Shown one piece after another: positions 59,688 to 64,000 of a stretch of DNA of 64,000 nucleotides (positions are counted from its first letter, which is position 1; the number at the start of each line of letters is the position of its first letter). Position numbers and translations under genes: made by a program. The notes below the pieces were generated by a model. The model made no database searches. It was not told where the DNA came from and saw only the letters and a list, made by a program, of their open reading frames with translations. The stretch is from Acidimicrobiales bacterium. GTDB lineage: Bacteria; Actinomycetota; Acidimicrobiia; Acidimicrobiales; SKKL01. The stretch is from contig JAXHLR010000004.1 of assembly GCA_034521975.1 (NCBI GenBank), positions 430,281 through 494,280 of the forward strand. The letters are read 5' to 3'.

Positions 59688-59719
59688 CTGTACATCACAA
59701 GGAGCAGTCATATGTACAG
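59688..59719 (-). promoter_or_regulatory. Inverted repeat upstream of the Phd-PIN pair
   Basis: CTGTACAT (59688-59695) and ATGTACAG (59712-59719), perfect 8-bp arms with a 16-nt spacer, beginning 8 nt before the antitoxin ATG. Probable operator-promoter. Confidence 0.6.
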
Positions 59720-59751
59720 GCGCGATGAGAGGACGGGTTCCCCGGTGCGGC

Positions 59752-60075
59752 TCAGGCCTCGGTGTCGGTGCTGACCATCCAAGGAACGCCGTAGCGGTCG
59801 GTACAGGCGCCGAAGCCGGGCGACCAGAACTGCGGGGCGAACTCCATCTCCACCTCTCCCCCATCGGCGAGGGCCTCGAAGACCCGCTTGGCGGTGTCGA
59901 TGTCGGGGGTGCTGTAGGTGACGGCCACGCCGGTCTTGGGGCCGTCGTCGCCGGTGGGGTCGTCAGAGCCCATGATCATGGCGCCGTCGAAGGTGAGCGA
60001 CGCGTGCATGACGTGGTGGGGTTCGGCGCCGGGCATCGGTTCGGCGTCGTCGGGGAGCTCCGCGTGGGTCATCAC
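59752..60075 (-). CDS. PhnB-like VOC (glyoxalase-fold) protein, N-terminus shortened
   Basis: A 107-residue open frame matching the later two-thirds of PhnB-like proteins: HHVMHASLTFDGAMIMGSDD, RVFEALADGGEVEMEF and CTDRYGVPWMVS. Upstream in frame, residues LTFAHYHEIFGGELYVMTHA continue the fold but lack the usual first 20 or so residues and a clear start, and they run into the stop of the next gene. Start GTG at 60073-60075. Either 5'-truncated or using an atypical start. Confidence 0.6.
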   Translation of the reverse strand: MMTHAELPDDAEPMPGAEPHHVMHASLTFDGAMIMGSDDPTGDDGPKTGVAVTYSTPDIDTAKRVFEALADGGEVEMEFAPQFWSPGFGACTDRYGVPWMVSTDTEA

Positions 60076-60127
60076 ATAGAGCTCGCCGCCGAAGATCTCG
60101 TGGTAGTGGGCGAAGGTAAGGCCGGGA

Positions 60128-61264
60128 TCAGCGGGTGGTGAAGCGGCTCATGAACTCCCACGCGTCGCGGGTGGCGTCGATGTCGAAGGTCGTGTGGCCG
60201 ACGATCGCCTCGATCGATCGGCTGAACTCGCTCGAGGGCCAGGTGTGGCCGCCGTCGAGGACGATGTAGAACTCGACGTCGGCGCCGTCGGGGCAGTCGT
60301 ACACCCGGTGGATCACCTCGTCGGTGAGCTCGTGGTCGGTGTGGTCGGAGGCGCAGCCGTTGCGTTCGGCGAAGGTCGAGACGGTCGCCGGATGGCCGTC
60401 GCCGTCGAGGTCGACCGGTGGCGGTTCGGTGGCGGGATCGACGAGGTCGGGGACCTCGGAGGTGTCCTCGTCATCGGAACCCGGGATGGCGGAGATGTCG
60501 ACTCCCCCGTTGAACAGCAGGATCGGGTCCGCGGTGCCGTGGAACGACACGATCGGGACGGGTCGACTCTGGCCACAGGGGTCGACGTCCATGATCCCGG
60601 CGACGGGGGCGGCAGCCGCGAGCACCTCGGCCCGCTCGCAGATGAGCATCGAGGTGAACATGGCCCCGTTGGAGAGACCGGTGGCGTAGACGCGCGACTC
60701 GTCGATGCACAGGGTGGAGGTCACCTGGTCGAGGACGGCGTCGAAGTAGACGACGTCGGGGTTGGGCGATTCGGAGCTGATGTTCCAACGGACGGGAACG
60801 TCGGTGCCGTGCGGGTAGACGACGACGAAACCCTCGTCCTCGGCGAGATCGGAGTATGCCGTCATGCCGGCGTGGATCTCGGCGCCCTCCATCAGCCCGT
60901 GGAAGTCGAACACGACCGGTCGCGGTGTCTCGCCGTCGTGGGCGCTCGGGACGGTCAGCAGGTAGCGGCGCTCCACGTCGTCGACGGTGAGGGTGCGCTC
61001 CTCCTCGACGACCGGGGCATCGGCGTCGGTGCCACAACCAGGCGACGCGTGGCTGACCGGTTCGGGTTCCGTGGGTTCGGTGGTCGGGGCGTCGGGCTCC
61101 GCTGCCGAGCCGTCGTCGTCGTTGCCATCGCCGTCGTCTCCGGCGCAGGCGGCGAGCAGCAGGATCACGGCGACGAGGGCGGCGCTGATGCTCATGACGC
61201 TCGCGCCAGCGCGTTGGTTCACGGCTGCGCGCGTGGGCATTTGCGAACCGTAGTCAGGAAACAT
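60128..61264 (-). CDS. LpqC-like polyhydroxybutyrate-depolymerase-type esterase, lipoprotein
   Basis: A 378-residue exported lipoprotein: signal helix ending LLLAACAG (lipobox), an acidic Thr/Pro linker, then an alpha/beta-hydrolase: FDFHGLMEGAE oxyanion region, ATGLSNGAMFTSM nucleophile, HGTADPILLF acid and LDGGHTWP His. This family includes PHB depolymerases and feruloyl-esterase-like LpqC. ATG at 61264 or 61240. Confidence 0.88.
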   Translation of the reverse strand: MFPDYGSQMPTRAAVNQRAGASVMSISAALVAVILLLAACAGDDGDGNDDDGSAAEPDAPTTEPTEPEPVSHASPGCGTDADAPVVEEERTLTVDDVERRYLLTVPSAHDGETPRPVVFDFHGLMEGAEIHAGMTAYSDLAEDEGFVVVYPHGTDVPVRWNISSESPNPDVVYFDAVLDQVTSTLCIDESRVYATGLSNGAMFTSMLICERAEVLAAAAPVAGIMDVDPCGQSRPVPIVSFHGTADPILLFNGGVDISAIPGSDDEDTSEVPDLVDPATEPPPVDLDGDGHPATVSTFAERNGCASDHTDHELTDEVIHRVYDCPDGADVEFYIVLDGGHTWPSSEFSRSIEAIVGHTTFDIDATRDAWEFMSRFTTR

Positions 61265-61289
61265 GGCGTGAGCACTGGAGCACGGTCGC

Positions 61290-61703
61290 TCAGAGCAGGG
61301 TGATCGACGCGGTGAGTTTCAGGGCCTGCCGTGTCGGCCACCGGCGGTCGGTCGTGATCAGCTCGTCGGCCGAGCGCTCGACCGCGGTCGCGATCACGAG
61401 CGCGTCGGGGAGCCGAAGCCGAGCGTGATGGGCCCGAAGCGCAGCCGCTCGACGCGCGATCGAGGGATCCAGGTCGACGATCTCGATCGGCAACTGCTCG
61501 AAGAGGTCCTCGACGACGGCGACTTCCCGGTGCCCTCGGCGTTGCGGGCCGACGAGACACTCGGTGAACGCCGACGCGGCCATGGCGAGTCGATCTCGGC
61601 TGCCCATGATGCGGGCAATCGCGGCGTTCGCTGTCTCGTGATGGGCGTCGTCAGCGTCGAGCAGTCCGATGACCACGCCGGCGTCGAGGTGGATCAGTCC
61701 CAC
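61290..61703 (-). CDS. vapC: PIN-domain toxin VapC
   Basis: A 137-residue toxin: Asp7 in LIHLDAGVVIGLLDADD, Glu in SAFTECLVGP, Asp in RLPDALVIATA and Asp in ITTDRRWPTR. It overlaps the AbrB-type antitoxin by 10 nt. Probably an endoribonuclease. Confidence 0.87.
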   Translation of the reverse strand: MGLIHLDAGVVIGLLDADDAHHETANAAIARIMGSRDRLAMAASAFTECLVGPQRRGHREVAVVEDLFEQLPIEIVDLDPSIARRAAALRAHHARLRLPDALVIATAVERSADELITTDRRWPTRQALKLTASITLL

Positions 61704-61939
61704 TCGTCGCGGAGGGTGTCGAGGTCGTGCTCGGCGTAGACGCCGGTGAGCTGACCGGCGAAGTCGGCGAGGACGTCACGCTCGCGTTCGAGGACGACGC
61801 GCCCGGGCCCGTCGGCCCGTGCGACGAGTCGCTGGCCGGCTTCGAGTCCGGCGGCTCGCAGCTCAGCGGCCGGGATGGTGATCTGGTGCTTCGAGCTGAT
61901 CGTCGTAGCGCCTCGCCGACTGTCCTTTACCTTTCCCAT
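61694..61939 (-). CDS. AbrB-type antitoxin
   Basis: An 81-residue antitoxin starting MGKVKDSRRGATTISSKHQ, then ITIPAAELRAAGLEAGQRL: the swapped-hairpin motif. ATG at 61937-61939 lies between the arms of the inverted repeat 61923-61951, so repressor binding would also cover the start. Confidence 0.83.
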   Translation of the reverse strand: MGKVKDSRRGATTISSKHQITIPAAELRAAGLEAGQRLVARADGPGRVVLERERDVLADFAGQLTGVYAEHDLDTLRDEWD

Positions 61940-61951
61940 GAATGTAAAGGA
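61923..61951 (-). promoter_or_regulatory. Inverted repeat over the AbrB antitoxin start
   Basis: TCCTTTAC (61923-61930) and GTAAAGGA (61944-61951), perfect 8-bp arms, 13-nt spacer containing the start codon. Similar to the 54260-54285 repeat. Confidence 0.6.
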
Positions 61952-61996
61952 TACCCGATTCGTGGTGGAGCGCAACGCTTGCTGGGCGTTGGCTGC

Positions 61997-62374
61997 TCAG
62001 GGGTGGACCAGTTCGACGTGTCGTCTCGACGTTGCCGCGAGCGGTTCGAGGTCGTCGTGATCCGCGGTGACGATCTCGTCTCCGTCGTGGGCGAGCAACA
62101 CGACGGCGGCGTCGACGACATCGAAGAGGCCCGCGGCTCCCAGCAGTTGCCCGGCAGCTCGCCCCAGTTCCTCGTCGAGCGGTCGAACGTCGATGCCCGC
62201 CAACGCCTGGGACAGCCGGGCCTGGCGCGGCCCCCCACGCCATACCTGCCCGAGAGCTCCTGCGTGGGTGAGCGGCAGGTCGCCGTCGATCTGGGCAGCC
62301 TTCAAACGGACCCACATGGCTCGCTCGTTGCGCTCCAGCGCGACGAGCGCTCCGCTGTCGAGCACGACGGTCAC
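61997..62374 (-). CDS. vapC: PIN-domain toxin VapC
   Basis: A 125-residue toxin: Asp6 in VVLDSGALVALERNE, Asp in VDAAVVLLA and Asp in IVTADHDDLEPL give the PIN pattern. GTG at 62372-62374 overlaps the antitoxin stop (GTGA). Confidence 0.85.
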   Translation of the reverse strand: MTVVLDSGALVALERNERAMWVRLKAAQIDGDLPLTHAGALGQVWRGGPRQARLSQALAGIDVRPLDEELGRAAGQLLGAAGLFDVVDAAVVLLAHDGDEIVTADHDDLEPLAATSRRHVELVHP

Positions 62375-62673
62375 GCCGACGTCGCCTTGGGTCCGGATGA
62401 CCGGCGCCGACCGCGGACGACCGTCGCCCGCTCGCGGTCCTCACGCCGCTGTGCGGTGATCTCTTCGGGGGTGATCTCGCCGAACTCGCTCTCGAAGTCC
62501 GAGACCGCAGCGGCGAGCATGGCGAGCTTGTGGTCGCGTCGGATCCTGTCCTCGAGCGCGGCGCTCACCCAGCCGCTGACGGACTCGGCTGCCCCGGAGC
62601 GCACGGCCTGTTGACCGGCCTCGATCAGCTCCGGATCGACCGTCACCGTCAACCGCTGCTTCTTCGCGCTCAT
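62371..62673 (-). CDS. RHH-type antitoxin
   Basis: A 100-residue antitoxin: KQRLTVTVDPELIEAGQQAV is a ribbon-helix-helix start, with GWVSAALEDRIRRDHK and a long basic tail RERATVVRGRRRSS for toxin binding. ATG at 62671-62673. No clear operator palindrome was seen upstream. Confidence 0.83.
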   Translation of the reverse strand: MSAKKQRLTVTVDPELIEAGQQAVRSGAAESVSGWVSAALEDRIRRDHKLAMLAAAVSDFESEFGEITPEEITAQRREDRERATVVRGRRRSSGPKATSA

Positions 62674-62739
62674 ACTTGCATGGTAACAGCGGTAGTACGC
62701 TTCGCATACCCCTCGCGGTACCGGCGGACCGGAACGGGA

Positions 62740-62755
62740 ATACCCCAGTGGGTAT
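62740..62755 (+). promoter_or_regulatory. ATACCC-GGGTAT palindrome upstream of the peroxiredoxin
   Basis: ATACCC (62740-62745), CAGT, GGGTAT (62750-62755). The pattern resembles operators of CsoR/CstR-type copper or persulfide sensors, which fits control of an oxidant-defence gene starting at 62823. No such regulator gene is adjacent. Confidence 0.5.
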
Positions 62756-62822
62756 CGGGGTTGCAGAGAGGTGAGCCGTCGAACCCCCGCCGGCTCATCC
62801 CCCTTGAGATGGAGATTCCACC

Positions 62823-63449
62823 ATGGCCCTGCACCTCGGCGACGAAGCCCCCGACTTCACCGCGATGACCACCGACGGAGAGCTCTCGTTCCACGACTGG
62901 AAGCGGGGCTCGTGGGCGGTCTTCTTCAGTCACCCCGCCGACTTCACGCCGGTGTGCACCACCGAGCTGGGCCGTACGGCGGCGCTCGAGAGCGAGTTCG
63001 CCAAGCGCAACACCAAGGCGATGGCCTTGTCCATCGACTCGGTCGAGGATCACCACAAGTGGGCGCCCGACATCGGCGAGGTCACCGGCACCGAGCTCAA
63101 CTTCCCGATCGTGGCCGATCCCGACCACAAGATCGCCGAGCTCTACGACATGATCCATCCCGGCGAGGGCGACACCTCGACCGTGCGCTCGGTGTTCATC
63201 GTCGACCCGGACGACAAGCTTCGACTGATGCTCACCTACCCCAAGTCGGTGGGCCGCAACTTCGACGAGATCGTCCGGGTGATCGACGCCCTCCAGGCCA
63301 CCGACGCCAACCCCATCGCCACCCCCGCCGACTGGGTCCCCGGCGAGCGGGTGATCGTGGCCACGGCCGTGTCGACCGAGGACGCCAAGGAGAAGTTCCA
63401 GAACGTCGAGGAGTTCAAGCCCTACCTCCGCTACGCCGACGCTCCCTGA
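62823..63449 (+). CDS. 1-Cys peroxiredoxin (Prx6 type)
   Basis: A 208-residue thiol peroxidase. The peroxidatic Cys45 lies in HPADFTPVCTTELGR; no resolving Cys is present, and the long C-terminal dimerisation arm (from about 150, with ATPADWVPGERVIVA) marks the Prx6 group. It reduces hydrogen peroxide and organic or lipid peroxides, likely with mycothiol or ascorbate-type reductants. GGAG lies 9 nt before the ATG. Possibly controlled by the 62740 palindrome. Confidence 0.94.
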   Translation: MALHLGDEAPDFTAMTTDGELSFHDWKRGSWAVFFSHPADFTPVCTTELGRTAALESEFAKRNTKAMALSIDSVEDHHKWAPDIGEVTGTELNFPIVADPDHKIAELYDMIHPGEGDTSTVRSVFIVDPDDKLRLMLTYPKSVGRNFDEIVRVIDALQATDANPIATPADWVPGERVIVATAVSTEDAKEKFQNVEEFKPYLRYADAP

Positions 63450-63513
63450 CCTCTCCGGCCCAACGTGCGGCGTGGGAGGTCATGACTCGCCGGGCCACCG
63501 ACGTGGAGTGGAG

Positions 63514-63970
63514 CTATGGGGACGGCCGGGTGGCGAGCATGCACGCCACCCGGATCCGGAGCACCGGGTCGTCGTCCTCGTCCAACAGGTCGGCCTGGGA
63601 GGTCAGTATCCCGCGACCGGGCTTGGAACTGAGCCGCTTCTCGGTGATGACGCACCGCGTGCGCACACGGGCACCGGGCCGGAGCGGCTTGGTGAACTGC
63701 ACGTGCCAGTCGAATCCGCCGAGAAACGCCCACTCGTTGCCTGGCGCGTTGAGATAGCCGTGGGAGGAGAGGTACCAGAGGCTGATCGCGTACCCGCCGG
63801 ATGCGACGAGACCACCGAGCGGTGACGCGTCGCCGATGTCCGGGATCGGCGTGCATGGGCCAGGGATCGAATCGCTGACCGTAGGCGAGCATCTCGTGCT
63901 CGTCGGCGACGAGCTCGGTTCCCCAGTACGGACGGTCCACCTCGACGTCGTCGTAGTAGACGGTTGCCAT
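63514..63970 (-). pseudogene. Frameshifted MaoC-like dehydratase gene
   Basis: The first frame reads MATVYYDDVEVDRPYWGTEL to RFDPWPMHADP, the other frame continues DIGDASPLGGLVASGGYAIS through FDWHVQFTKPLRPGA to the end ATRPSP. Dropping one base from a CCC (GGG at 63844-63846 on plus, approximately) gives a single 151-residue hotdog MaoC-like protein with the D-x-H hydratase segment near PWPMHAD. Single-base insertion, real or artefact. Confidence 0.7.
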
Positions 63971-64000
63971 GTGCCCACGCTAACGAGTGGCGCCGTGCCC

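Noticed and set aside
1..64000. tRNA, rRNA, tmRNA or insertion-sequence genes
   Set aside because: No cloverleaf-type T-loop sequence, rRNA segment, transposase or terminal inverted repeats were recognised by reading; a covariance search would be needed to exclude small RNAs.

Overview
The window is a high-GC (about 70%) chromosomal segment of an actinobacterium. The order rnc-mutM-smc-ftsY-ffh, a SepIVA-like gene between coaD and a DUF177 gene, two F420-type luciferase-like oxidoreductases, a 1-Cys peroxiredoxin and a GTP-type PEP carboxykinase suggest class Acidimicrobiia (Ilumatobacter/Iamia-like). That placement is inference from gene content, not from a marker-gene tree.

Region 1 (1-13038, minus strand) is a housekeeping block: ffh (cut by the window edge), a BON protein, ftsY, an HtrA-type protease, smc, a mutM-family gene, rnc, acpP, plsX, rpmF, DUF177, a SepIVA-like gene, coaD and rsmD. 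Many neighbours overlap by 4 nt. It links protein targeting, chromosome organisation, RNA processing, fatty-acid/phospholipid initiation and division. Region 2 (13035-16663) is a copper module: a polytopic membrane protein, a Cys-containing winged-helix regulator and a three-cupredoxin NirK-type oxidase. Region 3 (16752-23422) holds recG, a FakA-like DAK gene, rpmB, a cold-shock-like gene and pckG.

Region 4 (23440-30682) contains the most interesting system: a tightly overlapped operon of a 106-residue Cys-free peptide gene, a YcaO enzyme, a TfuA-family partner and a 2-oxoglutarate/Fe(II) oxygenase. It looks like a ribosomal peptide (RiPP) pathway combining backbone thioamidation with hydroxylation. 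Downstream lie two frameshifted genes and a DUF222/HNH gene. Region 5 (30799-49447) is ordinary metabolism: HAD, LLM oxidoreductases, Fe-ADH, PIG-L deacetylase, CoA transferase, serine hydrolase, ferritin-like protein, DJ-1, PH-domain protein, peptide deformylase, ACT protein, zincin, thioesterase and threonine aldolase. It also holds a truncated ECF sigma remnant beside a 502-residue repeat protein and a truncated methyltransferase.

Region 6 (49615-62673) is a toxin-antitoxin island: six PIN-toxin pairs with RHH, AbrB, Phd or atypical antitoxins, plus an RHH-MazF-Panacea three-gene module. Five of these modules have a perfect inverted repeat just upstream of or over the antitoxin start; no clear one was found for the RHH-PIN pair at 61997-62673. 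Two unrelated small genes in the island share a duplicated leader whose hairpin contains the ribosome-binding site. The window ends with a peroxiredoxin and a frameshifted MaoC-like gene.

Several accessory genes carry +1 insertions, mostly in short G/C runs. These could be assembly errors or real decay. No tRNA, rRNA, CRISPR array or insertion sequence was seen.
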